From positions 1 through 64,000 of the forward strand of contig NZ_CP118753.2 of assembly GCF_034480035.2 (NCBI RefSeq): 64,000 bases of DNA, given 5' to 3'. Positions 47,765-57,639 of the stretch are shown one piece after another; the stretch's first letter is position 1; every line of letters begins with the position of its first letter. Made by a program: the position numbers and the translations under genes. Under the pieces are notes generated by a model. It did no database searches. It worked only from the letters and a program-made list of their open reading frames with translations, and was not told the origin of the DNA. The DNA comes from Methanosphaera sp. ISO3-F5. Its GTDB lineage: Archaea; Methanobacteriota; Methanobacteria; Methanobacteriales; Methanobacteriaceae.

Positions 47765-48605
47765 AGAAAACAAACAAGGATTTTTAAATCTTAACCTAAG
47801 AACAAAAACTCTCCTGGTTACGGTAATAGCATTAATAATACTGGTTTCAGTATTCTTAAGTAATTTCTTAATAGATCATCAAGCAGTATTGACAAGTAAC
47901 TTCTATAATATAAACCAGGCGCCATCATTTGAACACTTATTTGGAACAGACTGGATGGGAAGAGACATGTTTATGAGAACACTTCTTGGTCTTGGAATAA
48001 GTATAGGTGTAGGAGCATTTGCTTCAGTAATAAGTACTGTAGTGGCAATATTACTGGGGGTATTTTCCAGTGTGAACACATTAGTGGACGAAGTAGTAAC
48101 AGCAATAATTGACTTATTTGGTTCAATACCTCATATATTATTAATCATCCTAGTATCACTAGCCTTTGGTGGAGGATACTATGGGGTAATTATGGCTGTT
48201 GGTTTAACCCATTGGACTCCATTGGCAAGGGTTCTTAGGGCTGAGATAAAGAAGATTAACACAAGTGAATACATTAAATTATCAAATGAATTTGGAAAAT
48301 CTAAATTATGGATTGCAAAAAAACATATCTTCCCATTAATAATATCTCAAATCATAGTAGGGGTAATATTAATGTTCCCTCATGCAATCATGCACGAAGC
48401 AAGTATATCTTTCCTTGGTTTTGGTTTACCAGCTCATGAACCGGCTATTGGAATTATACTGGCAGAATCAATGAAATATCTGAGCATGGGATACTGGTGG
48501 CTGGCATTCTATCCTGGATTGTCCTTACTATTCTTAGTACTATTATTTGATTTAATAGGTGAAAATGTGCATAGATTGTTAGACCCACAAAGTGCACAAG
48601 AGTAG
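47742..48605 (+). CDS. ABC transporter permease, DppC/NikC type (operon 2)
   Basis: It has 287 residues from ATG 47742. GGGAG lies only 1 base before that ATG, so the TTG at 47751, 10 bases from GGGAG, is an alternative. Conserved features are FGTDWMGRDMFMRTLLG, GSIPHILLIILVSLAFGGG and SKLWIAKKHIFPLIIS. It partners the 46772 permease. Confidence 0.9.
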   Translation: MSILTKTEENKQGFLNLNLRTKTLLVTVIALIILVSVFLSNFLIDHQAVLTSNFYNINQAPSFEHLFGTDWMGRDMFMRTLLGLGISIGVGAFASVISTVVAILLGVFSSVNTLVDEVVTAIIDLFGSIPHILLIILVSLAFGGGYYGVIMAVGLTHWTPLARVLRAEIKKINTSEYIKLSNEFGKSKLWIAKKHIFPLIISQIIVGVILMFPHAIMHEASISFLGFGLPAHEPAIGIILAESMKYLSMGYWWLAFYPGLSLLFLVLLFDLIGENVHRLLDPQSAQE

Positions 48606-48615
48606 GTGATATAAT

Positions 48616-49566
48616 ATGAGTAAATTATTGGAAGTAGAAAAATTATCAATTTCTTTCTCACAATATTTTAAAGGTCTTGAACAAAGAGAACTTAAGGTTT
48701 TGTCTGATTTGACTATGGATGTTGATGACCATGAAATATTAGCTGTTCTTGGAAGTAGTGGTTCTGGAAAAAGTTTACTTGCACATGCTATTTTGGGGAT
48801 ATTGCCTTCAAATGCTAAAATAGCTGGTAGTATAAGATATAAAGGTAAAGAAATGGATGATGAATTAAAAGAGGAACTCAGAGGAAAAAAAATAAGTTTT
48901 ATTCCACAATCTGTAAATAATTTGAATCCACTTATGAAAGTTAAAGACCAAGCTATAGGTTATACTGAATCGGAAGAAGAAAAACAGGTTTTGGTTAAGA
49001 AACAAAGAGAAATTTTCAACCAATATAACTTGTCAGAAGAAGTTGATGAGATGTATCCATTTCAATTATCTGGTGGTATGGCACGTAAGGTATTAATATC
49101 CACGGCTTTACTTAATGATCCTGAAATAATTATTGCTGATGAACCTACGCCGGGTCTTGATGAACAGGCAGTGGAAGAAACTATCAATAACCTTGTGGAA
49201 CTTAAGGAAAAAGGTATTGGTATGATTTTAATTACTCATGATATACATACGGCTATAGAGACAAGTGATAGAATAGCAATATTGTATCTGGGGTATGTGA
49301 TAGAAATTACTGATACTAAAAACTTTTCTGGTGATGGAAAGAATCTTTTACATCCTTATACCAGGTCTCTTTATAGGGCTCTTCCCGAAACTCATTTTGA
49401 GTTAACTGAGGGTCATCAACCATCTTATCAGCATATTCCTAAAGGATGTCCATATCATGAAAACTGTCCTCATCAGGTAAGGGAATGTCATTATGAATTA
49501 CCAGAGCTCAGGGAGTTAAATGGTACTGTTATCAGATGTTTTAACCCATTGGTGGATGGTGAATAA
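48616..49566 (+). CDS. ABC transporter ATPase, DppD/NikD type (operon 2)
   Basis: It has 316 residues, the same length as its operon 1 counterpart. It shows GSSGSGKSL, QLSGGMARKVLIS and IIADEPTPGLDE, and a Cys-rich end (GCPYHENCPHQVREC and VIRC). TAGGTGA lies before the ATG. Its stop is 2 bases from the start of the last gene. Confidence 0.93.
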   Translation: MSKLLEVEKLSISFSQYFKGLEQRELKVLSDLTMDVDDHEILAVLGSSGSGKSLLAHAILGILPSNAKIAGSIRYKGKEMDDELKEELRGKKISFIPQSVNNLNPLMKVKDQAIGYTESEEEKQVLVKKQREIFNQYNLSEEVDEMYPFQLSGGMARKVLISTALLNDPEIIIADEPTPGLDEQAVEETINNLVELKEKGIGMILITHDIHTAIETSDRIAILYLGYVIEITDTKNFSGDGKNLLHPYTRSLYRALPETHFELTEGHQPSYQHIPKGCPYHENCPHQVRECHYELPELRELNGTVIRCFNPLVDGE

Positions 49567-49568
49567 AG

Positions 49569-50174
49569 ATGGATACTCTTAAAGCAGAAAATGTTAATTT
49601 TGGTTATGGTTCTCATCAAATTCTCAAGAATTTGAATTTTGAAATGAATAATAATCAGGTCATAGGTTTATTTGGTGATAGTGGTAGTGGTAAAAGTACT
49701 TTATGTAAGGTTTTAACAGGATTTATTAATGATTATGAGGGTAATATTACTGTTAATGGCCAAAAACATAAAGGCGGTTATAATCCTATTCAGCTTATTT
49801 ATCAGCATCCTGAAAAAGTTATGAATCCACGTTGGAAGATGAAGGATGTTCTTGAGGAATCTTGGATGCCCGATGACAGTTTGCTTGATGAATTCGGTAT
49901 AAAAAGGGAATGGTTTGGCCGTTACCCATCTGAGTTATCTGGTGGAGAATTACAGAGGTTTAGTATCTTAAGGTCATTAAATCCTAAGACCAAGTTTATC
50001 ATTGCTGATGAGATTAGTACTATGCTTGATGCGGTTACTCAGGTACAGATATGGGAAAGTTTATTGACGGTTGCCCGTAAGAATGAAGTGGGAGTACTTG
50101 TAGTTAGTCATGATAAAAACTTGTTAAACAGGATTTGTGATGATATAGTTTATCTGGCTGATATTACTGACTAA
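49569..50174 (+). CDS. ABC transporter ATPase, NikE type (operon 2)
   Basis: It has 201 residues. Walker A is GDSGSGKST, the signature is ELSGGELQRFSI, and Walker B is FIIADEISTML. Like the operon 1 enzyme it lacks the long C-terminal extension. It closes operon 2. The 280-base gap after it shows a G9 tract and no gene. Confidence 0.93.
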   Translation: MDTLKAENVNFGYGSHQILKNLNFEMNNNQVIGLFGDSGSGKSTLCKVLTGFINDYEGNITVNGQKHKGGYNPIQLIYQHPEKVMNPRWKMKDVLEESWMPDDSLLDEFGIKREWFGRYPSELSGGELQRFSILRSLNPKTKFIIADEISTMLDAVTQVQIWESLLTVARKNEVGVLVVSHDKNLLNRICDDIVYLADITD

Positions 50175-50416
50175 ATAATCCTTTATTTTTTATGGACTTT
50201 ATTGTCCTTTTTATTTATTCTTTTTCTTAATTATTTATAATGAATTGTTACTATTTTTATATGATGAATATTTGTTTATAAAAAGTCAATTAACAAAATA
50301 ACAGATAAAATGTTGGTTTGAATATATAAGTAAATAAATTAAGTGGTAATTATAAAATTAAAGTTAACTAGTTTTTTTTTTAGTTTAAAAAAATATGGAT
50401 GATTGAAGGAGGAATA

Positions 50417-50425
50417 GGGGGGGGG
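50417..50425. repeat. G9 tract past a small gene
   Basis: Nine G residues lie 29 bases beyond the stop of the 68-residue gene, on the non-coding strand of that gene. It belongs to a set of G/C tracts placed just past stop codons in this window. Confidence 0.6.
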
Positions 50426-50454
50426 TGTATTATAAATGGAATGAGTTTAATCAT

Positions 50455-50661
50455 TTAATTAGTTATTGCTTGACAATACATTTCCTCGTCTTTAAGTAAT
50501 ATTTTAATTTTTCCTTCTTCTTCAAGTTGTTTAATTATAACTGGTATGTCCTCGTAGGGTACTGGAATAGGGGTTTCCTCGGAAATTAGTAGAGGCAGAC
50601 TAGTTAGAGGTATGTCAGAATGTTTTTTAATCATATTATAAATCAATTGAGCATTAATCAT
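50455..50661 (-). CDS. 68-residue protein of unknown function under the transporter-type operator
   Basis: ATG 50661 has AAGGTG 6 bases upstream; the GTG at 50670 lies inside that ribosome-binding site. The sequence MINAQLIYNMIKKHSD starts a helical region. It continues with a proline-rich middle (PIPVPYEDIP) and ends IIKQLEEEGKIKILLKDEEM. The last part looks like the helix-and-wing end of a winged-helix protein, without clear family recognition. One Cys and several acidic residues lie near the end. Its promoter region carries GTATTAC-N24-GTAATAC, as before the two ABC operons, so it may belong to the same metal- or peptide-controlled regulon. Confidence 0.6.
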   Translation of the reverse strand: MINAQLIYNMIKKHSDIPLTSLPLLISEETPIPVPYEDIPVIIKQLEEEGKIKILLKDEEMYCQAITN

Positions 50662-50700
50662 GTGATGCACCTTATTGGATATAACTTTTTTTATTATTTT

Positions 50701-50738
50701 GTATTACTTTTTTATTAATTTTTAGTTAAAAGTAATAC
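50701..50738 (-). promoter_or_regulatory. Operator GTATTAC-N24-GTAATAC before the 68-residue gene
   Basis: Half-sites start at 50701 and 50732, 31 bases apart, one less than in the other three inverted sites. It ends 40-77 bases upstream of the small gene's start codon. Confidence 0.6.
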
Positions 50739-51051
50739 TTTTTGTTTAATTAATATTACAATTGGTAATATGTAATTAATACTATTTAATCTTTTAGTAT
50801 GAATTATTTTATTAAATCAGTAAATTGTAAGAAATATCTGCTATAAATTGTTGTTAAATATATCACTAACTATTTTACTAATTAAATCATAATTTTTTAA
50901 AAGAAGGGCTCTGTAGAAATCATATGAATAAAGTGTGAAAAGTAATACTTTTTATCAAAATATTTAAATACTATTATCAAATAATTATTAACTATACAAT
51001 AAGTAATAATTTATTATCTATATTTAATATTTTATTATTTGGTGTATTTTT

Positions 51052-52170
51052 TTGAAAGTTGTTATGTATAAGAGTTTTGTTGTTCGTATTTATCCTGATG
51101 AGGTTCAGGAGAATTTTTTCACCAATCAGTTTGGTTGTTGTCGGTTTGTTTTTAATACTTTTCTGGATGCCAAAAAGAAAGTATATACTGAAAAGGGGGA
51201 GTATTTGTCTTTTTATGATTGTTCAGCTATGTTAACTGAGCTAAAAAAGTCTAAAACTTGGTTAAAACGAGTTGATTCCACAGGTTTAATTGAATCATTG
51301 AAAAATTTAGAAAAATGCATTTAACAGATTCTTTAACCAAATCAGCAAGTATCCACGCCATAAAAATAAATATAATCCAGTACAATCTTATAAAACCAAT
51401 AATATACAATAACAATATCAGAATTAAGGACAAATTTATTCGCCTTCCTAAGGTAGGTTGGATAAGATATCGTACCCAACAAAAAATAACTGGCCAAATA
51501 CAATCTGTAACAGTTAAACAAAAAGCATCAGGCAAATATTTTATTTCTATCTTATGTAAAAAATGTTACAAGACATATTTATAAGACTAATAATCGTAGT
51601 TGCGGTATAGATCTGGGAGTATCACATTTTGTCACAATAAACACGGGCAAAATAATACAGTTCCCACAACAAAACAAAATCATACAACTAAACAACAAAA
51701 TACGAAGATTACAAAGAAAACTATTCCAAAAAAGAATTTAGCAGCAAAAACTACAATAAAATCAAAAAGAAAATAGCACAAACCTATGAAAAAATACATA
51801 TACATACTAGACTATCACTTCTATAAGATAGCACAACAATATAACAGAAGAATACCAAGTAATCTGCATGGAAACACTAAACATCAAAGATATGCTAAAA
51901 AACAGCAGACTATCCCGTAGTATACAAGAAAAATCATGGCACATGTTCACAAAAAATAATAGAACAAAAAGAGCATATGAACACAGACGAACACTAATAC
52001 ACATCACCCAATGGTACCCCTCCAGTAAAACATGCAACAACTGCCAATACTACAATAACAAGTTAAAACTCGACAACAGAACATGGACATGCCCACAATG
52101 TGGAAACACACATGACAGAGACATAAACGCAGCCAAAAACATACAACGAGAAGGATTAAAAAAAATATAA
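51052..52170 (+). pseudogene. TnpB-like nuclease gene, frameshifted (copy A)
   Basis: It starts at a TTG with MKVVMYKSFVVRIYPDEVQ, the usual TnpB N terminus. Frames then change near 51310 (five A's where copy B has four), near 51405 and near 51560 (six A's where copy B has five). RuvC-I is visible as GIDLGVSHF, RuvC-II as METLNIKDML, the zinc ribbon as CNNC and CPQC, and RuvC-III as DRDINAAKNI. All catalytic motifs survive, so the decay is recent, but no full protein can be made. Confidence 0.88.
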
Positions 52171-52347
52171 TTATATAAACAAAGTATTTTATATGTGAAC
52201 CGAGGGTTTCCCGGAGATCGCCTGTACCACTTACTATGCTTAGCATTAGCGGCAATTAGGCAGGAATCAAATGAAAAAATACAATTACTCAATATGAGTG
52301 AGAATTGTATTATGATGAAGAAAGGAGAATATTGAAATAAAATATTT
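52171..52347 (+). ncRNA. Candidate omega-RNA (TnpB guide RNA scaffold), copy A
   Basis: The region past tnpB is richer in GC than its surroundings and contains short stems: GGG/CCC in GAGGGTTTCCCG, ATGC/GCAT in ATGCTTAGCAT, and CCTG/CAGG enclosing them. It is almost identical in copy B although tnpB there has decayed differently. Known TnpB guide scaffolds occupy this place, at the 3' end of tnpB and the right end. The extent and the guide position are inferred. Confidence 0.5.
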
Positions 52348-52459
52348 CCCTCTGTAAAAAAAACTATATTTGGGTTATTACTCATATTTCTCTCAATGCA
52401 AGGTTTTCTACAGAGCCAAAAGAAGTATATGGTTTGGAGGTGATTGAGTTTTTATTATA

Positions 52460-52966
52460 TTATAATATTTTTTCTAAGTGTATTGTTCCAAATTCATCAT
52501 TGCTTTCTTCTACAATAATATATTCTTGACTTAACCAGAATGGTAGTCCACCATAACTGTCTTTTTGTGTATGGAGGTATATTTCTTTGTAGTTATTTTC
52601 GCAGAATTCCTCTATTTTTTTCAGCATCTTAGTTGCTATTTTATTGTGTCTGTATGTTGGTTCAACAAATAATCTGTATATGCTTGCGGTTTCTTTATCA
52701 TTATAGTTTCTGTCCTTAATCTTAAAATCTCTGTCATATGCTCTTATTGCACAAGTTCCTACTAGTTCTTCTTTTTCTGAATCAACTGCTAATATAAAAG
52801 TATTATTGGCTGGTTTTAAATAGTATTCATCTAAATTTTTTATGTCCTGATGATATTCGGGTGTATAATCCATATTATAGCATAGTTTTACCATATCTAA
52901 TAAGAACTTTTCTATATCATATTTTGCCAATAAATTTTCATTTAATTCATAAATACATATTTCCAT
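52460..52966 (-). CDS. GNAT-family N-acetyltransferase
   Basis: It has 168 residues from ATG 52966; GGGGATC 7 bases upstream rules against the in-frame ATG at 52978. The acetyl-CoA loop is PTYRHNKIATKMLKKI, preceded by SIYRLFVE, and the end has GGLPFWLSQEYI. The substrate is unknown. Copy A of the TnpB element lies 42 bases past its stop. It is divergent from purD across ~250 bases, which contain several TTATTACTC/GAGTAATA-type half-sites. Confidence 0.85.
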   Translation of the reverse strand: MEICIYELNENLLAKYDIEKFLLDMVKLCYNMDYTPEYHQDIKNLDEYYLKPANNTFILAVDSEKEELVGTCAIRAYDRDFKIKDRNYNDKETASIYRLFVEPTYRHNKIATKMLKKIEEFCENNYKEIYLHTQKDSYGGLPFWLSQEYIIVEESNDEFGTIHLEKIL

Positions 52967-53213
52967 TTTGATCCCCATATGTTTTGTATTAATTATAATA
53001 TCATCATTTAATAATAATTTTAAATAAGTTATTACTCATATTATGTATTTTGTAATATATAAACATAAAGAAAGTATTACTCATTATTAAAAACAATTTT
53101 GGAAGAGTAATAATCCAATATTTTCTATAATTATGATAAAACTAAATAAAATATTTAACATAAATACTATTATAATAAATTTTTTCATTTATATAATGAG
53201 GACGTGTTGAAAC

Positions 53214-54530
53214 ATGAAAATATTAGTAGTAGGTAGCGGTGCACGTGAACACGCAATAGCAAAAGCATTAGATAAGACAGCAGACGTATACACATATATG
53301 GGCAGAAAAAATCCTGGATTAGCAGAAATATCCAAAGAATATGAAGTAGCTGACGAATCCGATTTTGAAAACATCATACGATTTGCAAAAGACAATGAAA
53401 TAGAAATGGCATTTATTGGTCCTGAAGCACCACTTGAAAAAGGAATAGTGGATGAACTACAAAAAGAGGGAATTTCCTCTGTCGGACCTACAAAACTGGC
53501 TGCACAAATTGAAACAAACAAGGCATTCATGAGAAAACTATTTGAAGACTATGATATACCAGGATCCATAAAATATGGTACATTCTATGACCTAAATGAA
53601 GCATTCAAATTCATTGACTCATTTGACGAACCAGTAGTAGTAAAACCTATAGGATTAACCGGTGGAAAAGGAGTTAAAATAGTAGGTGACCAACTCGAAG
53701 ACAACGAAGAAGCCAAAAAATACGTAAAAGAAATATTCGACCAAAAAATGGGAGGATTCGAAGGAGTAGTAATAGAAGAACTACTAGTCGGAGAAGAATA
53801 CACAATACAAGCATTCGTAGACGGAACAAACATAGTGCCAATGCCAGCAGCACAAGACCACCCACACGCATTCGAAGGAAACAAAGGACCAATAACAGGT
53901 GGAATGGGATCATACTCAGATACAAACCACTTACTACCATTCCTGACACAAGAAGAATACAATGCATCAGTAGAAATAATGAAAGAAACAATAAAAGCAA
54001 TAGCAAAAGAAGCACAACCCTACAAAGGAATACTATACGGACAATTCATGATAACCAAAGAAGGACCAAAAGTAATAGAATACAATGCAAGATTCGGAGA
54101 CCCAGAATCAATGAACGTACTAGCACTAATAGATGATGACTTCGCAAAAATATCACAACAGATCGTGGACGGAACACTAAGCGAAGCAAAATTCCAAAAC
54201 AAAGCATCAGTATGCAAATATGTAGTACCAGACAACTACCCAAACACAAAAGCAGCAGATACAATCATAGAAGTGGATGAAGAAAAAATCAAAGACTTAG
54301 ACGCACAAGTATACTATGCAGCAGTATACCAGGATGACAATGATGATGTAAAACTAACATCCTCCAGAGCACTAGGAGTACTGGCAGTACGAGACACAAT
54401 AGAAGAAGCAGAAAAAGTGTGTGAAGAAGCAATACAGTACATTGAGGGTGACATCTACCATAGAAGTGATGTAGCAACAGAAAAACTATTAAATGAAAAA
54501 ATAAAACATATGGAAGAAGTAAGAAAATAG
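53214..54530 (+). CDS. purD: Phosphoribosylamine-glycine ligase
   Basis: It makes glycinamide ribonucleotide from phosphoribosylamine, glycine and ATP, the second step of purine synthesis. It is a 438-residue ATP-grasp enzyme: [15 protein letters not shown] at the N terminus, [28 protein letters not shown] in the ATP-grasp domain, and [13 protein letters not shown] for metal binding. It stands alone. The 364-base gap after it (54531-54894) is very AT-rich and shows only the argF promoter. Confidence 0.97.
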   Translation: MKILVVGSGAREHAIAKALDKTADVYTYMGRKNPGLAEISKEYEVADESDFENIIRFAKDNEIEMAFIGPEAPLEKGIVDELQKEGISSVGPTKLAAQIETNKAFMRKLFEDYDIPGSIKYGTFYDLNEAFKFIDSFDEPVVVKPIGLTGGKGVKIVGDQLEDNEEAKKYVKEIFDQKMGGFEGVVIEELLVGEEYTIQAFVDGTNIVPMPAAQDHPHAFEGNKGPITGGMGSYSDTNHLLPFLTQEEYNASVEIMKETIKAIAKEAQPYKGILYGQFMITKEGPKVIEYNARFGDPESMNVLALIDDDFAKISQQIVDGTLSEAKFQNKASVCKYVVPDNYPNTKAADTIIEVDEEKIKDLDAQVYYAAVYQDDNDDVKLTSSRALGVLAVRDTIEEAEKVCEEAIQYIEGDIYHRSDVATEKLLNEKIKHMEEVRK

Positions 54531-54894
54531 AAGAATCTACTTCTTATTCAATACTTTTTTTAAAACATTAAATTTTTTATAACATTTTTTGAATATTATA
54601 TAACCCCTTTTTTTGACTATTTACTTTACATACTTTAACATGAGGATTAATACACTACAACTTCTAAGAATTCATTAATATGATATATTTTACAATAAAA
54701 TTAGAAATTATAATCGTTATAACTTATGTAAGGTATGATTATAAAAAATTACAGGTTACAGTAAACTCTTAATTTTACCTGACTATATCTTGTTATAAAA
54801 TGATTATTTAACTAATACTTTTTTAATTATAAAAGACATATATAATATATTATTTATTATTTAATTATCATCAAATTATTTAGGGAAGGAAATT

Positions 54895-55800
54895 ATGGAA
54901 AATTTATTATCAATGACTGATGCCAAAGAAGAAGTTTTTAACATACTAGACATAGCATCAAGTCTTAAATCAGGGGAAATTAATGATAAACCATTAACAG
55001 ACAAATATCTGGGAATGATATTTGAAAAATCATCCACACGAACAAGAGTTTCATTTGAAGTAGGAATGCACCAATTAGGTGGAACACCATTATACCTGTC
55101 AAGCAATGATTTACAGATAGGGAGAGGAGAACCAATACCAGACACCGCAAGAGTATTATCCAGATTCCTAGATTGTATCATGATAAGAGCAAAAAACCAT
55201 GAAACAGTAGCACAACTCATAGAACATGCAGACATACCAATTATAAACGGTTTAACAGACAAGGAACATCCATGCCAAACATTTGCAGACCTACTAACAA
55301 TAAAAGAATACAAAGGAGATTTCAATAGAAAATTCGTATTCATAGGCGACGGAAACAATGTATGCAACTCCTTACTTTTAGGGGCAGCATATACTGGTAT
55401 GGACATGACAGTAGCATGTCCTGAAGGATATGAACCAGATGAAGAAATATATAAACTAGCATTAGAAGAAGCTGAAAAAACAGGATCATCAATCAACATT
55501 GAACACGACATACACGAAGCAGTAAAAGATGCAGACGTACTGTACACTGATGTATGGGTAAGTATGGGTGATGAAGAAGAAAAAGAAGAAAGAGAAAGAA
55601 TCTTCAAAGAGTATCAGATAAACTCACAACTTTTATCAGAAGCAAAAAAGGATGCAATAGTAATGCACTGCTTACCAGCAATAAGAGGACAAGAAATTAC
55701 AGATGAAGTAATGACCTCAGAACAATCCGCAATATGGGATCAAGCAGAAAACAGGCTACATGCACAAAAAGCAATACTCTACAAATTACTCAATAAATAA
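54895..55800 (+). CDS. argF: Ornithine carbamoyltransferase
   Basis: It forms citrulline from ornithine and carbamoyl phosphate in arginine synthesis. It has 301 residues with [28 protein letters not shown] and the ornithine-specific MHCLPA motif. The HCLP motif separates it from PyrB at 1163. GGGAAGG lies before the ATG. argD lies 3.5 kb downstream on the same strand but not in the same operon. Confidence 0.96.
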   Translation: MENLLSMTDAKEEVFNILDIASSLKSGEINDKPLTDKYLGMIFEKSSTRTRVSFEVGMHQLGGTPLYLSSNDLQIGRGEPIPDTARVLSRFLDCIMIRAKNHETVAQLIEHADIPIINGLTDKEHPCQTFADLLTIKEYKGDFNRKFVFIGDGNNVCNSLLLGAAYTGMDMTVACPEGYEPDEEIYKLALEEAEKTGSSINIEHDIHEAVKDADVLYTDVWVSMGDEEEKEERERIFKEYQINSQLLSEAKKDAIVMHCLPAIRGQEITDEVMTSEQSAIWDQAENRLHAQKAILYKLLNK

Positions 55801-55844
55801 GATAATCCTTCCCCCATAAAACTAATTTTTTTATAGTGATATCC

Positions 55845-56669
55845 ATGTTATCAAAGAGAATAATTCCCTGTCTTGACTGTGACTTACAAGTTCCAGAAGG
55901 ACGAGTAGTGAAAGGAGTGGAATTCAAACAAATCCGTTATGCAGGTAATCCAGTAGAACTTGCAACAAAATACTATGAACAAGGAGCAGATGAAATAGTA
56001 TTTCTAGACATCACAGCATCTCATGAAAGACGTTCAACAATGGCAGATGTAATCAACAAAACTGTTGAAAACGTGTTCTGTCCAATATGTGTCGGTGGAG
56101 GAATACGTGAAGTAGAAGATTATGTGAACATGTTAAAAGCAGGAGCAGATAAATGTTCCACAAACACGGCCGCAATAAAAGATCCATCCCTAATAAACAG
56201 AGCATCAGAACATGTGGGCAGTCAAGCATGCGTAATAGGTATAGATGCAAAAAGACGTTATGTCGAAAATCCGGACGAATCAGATGAACATTACATAGTC
56301 GAAACAGATAAGGGTTACTGTTGGTTTGACTGCAGCATATACGGTGGACGAGAATTCACAGGTATTGATGCAATCAAATGGGCAATAGAATGTGAAGAAA
56401 GGGGAGCTGGAGAAATACTGTTAACAAGCATGGACCGTGACGGAACAAAAGTTGGATATGACCTTGATTTAACACGTGCAATAAGTCGCAACGTGTCAAT
56501 ACCAGTAATAGCTTCAGGTGGTGTGGGAAATCCTGAACACATTTATGAAGCATTTAATAACGGGGAAGCAGATGCAGCACTGGCAGCAAGCATATTTCAC
56601 TTCGACGAATATCCAATCCCTGATGTAAAAAAATATCTTAAAGAAAAAAATATCCAAATACGAATATAA
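55845..56669 (+). CDS. hisF: Imidazole glycerol phosphate synthase cyclase subunit
   Basis: It closes the imidazole ring in histidine synthesis and releases AICAR. This TIM-barrel protein has the catalytic Asp in [11 protein letters not shown] at the N terminus and the second catalytic Asp in [12 protein letters not shown]. Phosphate-binding motifs are GGGIR and ASGGVG. It has 274 residues from ATG 55845, longer than typical HisF (about 250) because of an insert around residues 150-165. It is followed after 16 bases by the proteasome-like gene. Confidence 0.95.
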   Translation: MLSKRIIPCLDCDLQVPEGRVVKGVEFKQIRYAGNPVELATKYYEQGADEIVFLDITASHERRSTMADVINKTVENVFCPICVGGGIREVEDYVNMLKAGADKCSTNTAAIKDPSLINRASEHVGSQACVIGIDAKRRYVENPDESDEHYIVETDKGYCWFDCSIYGGREFTGIDAIKWAIECEERGAGEILLTSMDRDGTKVGYDLDLTRAISRNVSIPVIASGGVGNPEHIYEAFNNGEADAALAASIFHFDEYPIPDVKKYLKEKNIQIRI

Positions 56670-56685
56670 TGGAGCATAAGAGTAG

Positions 56686-57609
56686 ATGACACTAATAATA
56701 AACATAGTAACACCTGAAGGAATCATAATGGCCTCAGACAGCAGACAAAGTGAAAGAAACCTTAAACAATTCACAAGAATATCCACAAACTCTGCAAACA
56801 AAATATTCTCCTTAAATGATCAAGTTGTAGTTGGAACTGCAGGCCTAGCATTCTTCGCAGATAATACGGGAATTAGAAAAAATGTTTCAGAATATATTGA
56901 AAACTTCAAGAAAGAGAATAATCTACAAAATTTAACTGTTGATGAAATATCTGAAAGGTTACAGGAATACATTAACAAGCAATACCCTTGGGAAAAACAG
57001 TTAGACATATCTGCTCAGCAATTAGAGATAGAAGCAGAACGTAACGGGGAAAAAATATTGTCCCTGGAAAGAAAGGATGATTCTATTGACTTTAAGATTA
57101 AGCAACCATCCGGACGGATTAAGGAAGGACATTTAAATATAGAACCAGTAAATCTCCTAGTTAGTGGATACAACTCTGATGGGACATGTGAAACATATGA
57201 AATCAATTCTCCGGGAAAAAGAATTATTAAAAGAAGAAATAATGAATATGGGTGTACCTGGCTAGGACAGGGGGATGTGGTGTCACGATTAATTCTAGGA
57301 TATGATTCTAACCTCTTTAAAATTCCAACAATTAAAATGATGAACAAGAAATCCTCAGAAGACTTAAGATCACAGATACATGGACTAGAATACTATATTC
57401 AGTGGAGTCTATTAACACTGCAGGATGCAGCAGATTTAGCAGTGTTCCTAATTAAATCAACATCATTCATACAGAGATATGCGGATGGTATAAGCATGGA
57501 TATTGGGGATATACAGGGTGTTGGAGGACCAATAGATGTGGTTCTCATAACAAAAGATGGAATAAAATGGATTAATAAGAAAGAGGTTACTTTTTCAGAA
57601 GATATATAA
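56686..57609 (+). CDS. Proteasome-beta-like Ntn hydrolase
   Basis: It has 307 residues, not a standard proteasome subunit. After removal of the initiator Met the protein begins T-L-I-I-N-I-V, then PEGIIMASDSR. With that Thr as residue 1, Asp falls at 17 and Arg at 19, as in 20S beta subunits, and a Lys in ANKIFSL sits near the position of Lys33 with a short insert. The C-terminal IDVVLITKDGIKW resembles the IDVAVITRKDG end of archaeal beta. A central ~60-residue insert (residues ~95-150) is extra. It may be a self-processing or peptidase-type enzyme; the substrate is unknown. It lies between hisF and the glycosylase gene. Confidence 0.7.
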   Translation: MTLIINIVTPEGIIMASDSRQSERNLKQFTRISTNSANKIFSLNDQVVVGTAGLAFFADNTGIRKNVSEYIENFKKENNLQNLTVDEISERLQEYINKQYPWEKQLDISAQQLEIEAERNGEKILSLERKDDSIDFKIKQPSGRIKEGHLNIEPVNLLVSGYNSDGTCETYEINSPGKRIIKRRNNEYGCTWLGQGDVVSRLILGYDSNLFKIPTIKMMNKKSSEDLRSQIHGLEYYIQWSLLTLQDAADLAVFLIKSTSFIQRYADGISMDIGDIQGVGGPIDVVLITKDGIKWINKKEVTFSEDI

Positions 57610-57639
57610 CACAACATTACAACTACTTGGATGATATGT

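Larger units (their letters stand above)
50907..52417 (+). mobile_element. TnpB-pseudogene element, copy A, with inverted repeats and 8-bp duplication
   Basis: The ends GGCTCTGTAGAAA (50907) and TTTCTACAGAGCC (52417) are inverted repeats. The flanks AAAAGAAG at 50899-50906 and 52418-52425 are an 8-bp target duplication. Ordinary IS200/IS605 elements have neither. The interior holds a broken tnpB, a structured non-coding region and a MITE-like right end. No DDE or HUH transposase gene is inside, so it must be mobilised in trans. Copy B at 60558-62065 is nearly identical and inverted. Confidence 0.85.

Noticed and set aside
52979-53213. TTATTACTC, GTATTACTC and GAGTAATA half-sites before purD as part of the transporter regulon
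   Set aside because: The spacing is 26 and the core differs (GTAATAA); AT-rich chance matches are likely, so it was not listed as an operator.
53585-54477. Several long minus-strand ORFs inside purD
   Set aside because: They are shadows of the A-ending codon bias of purD and show only Leu/Cys-rich low-complexity sequence.
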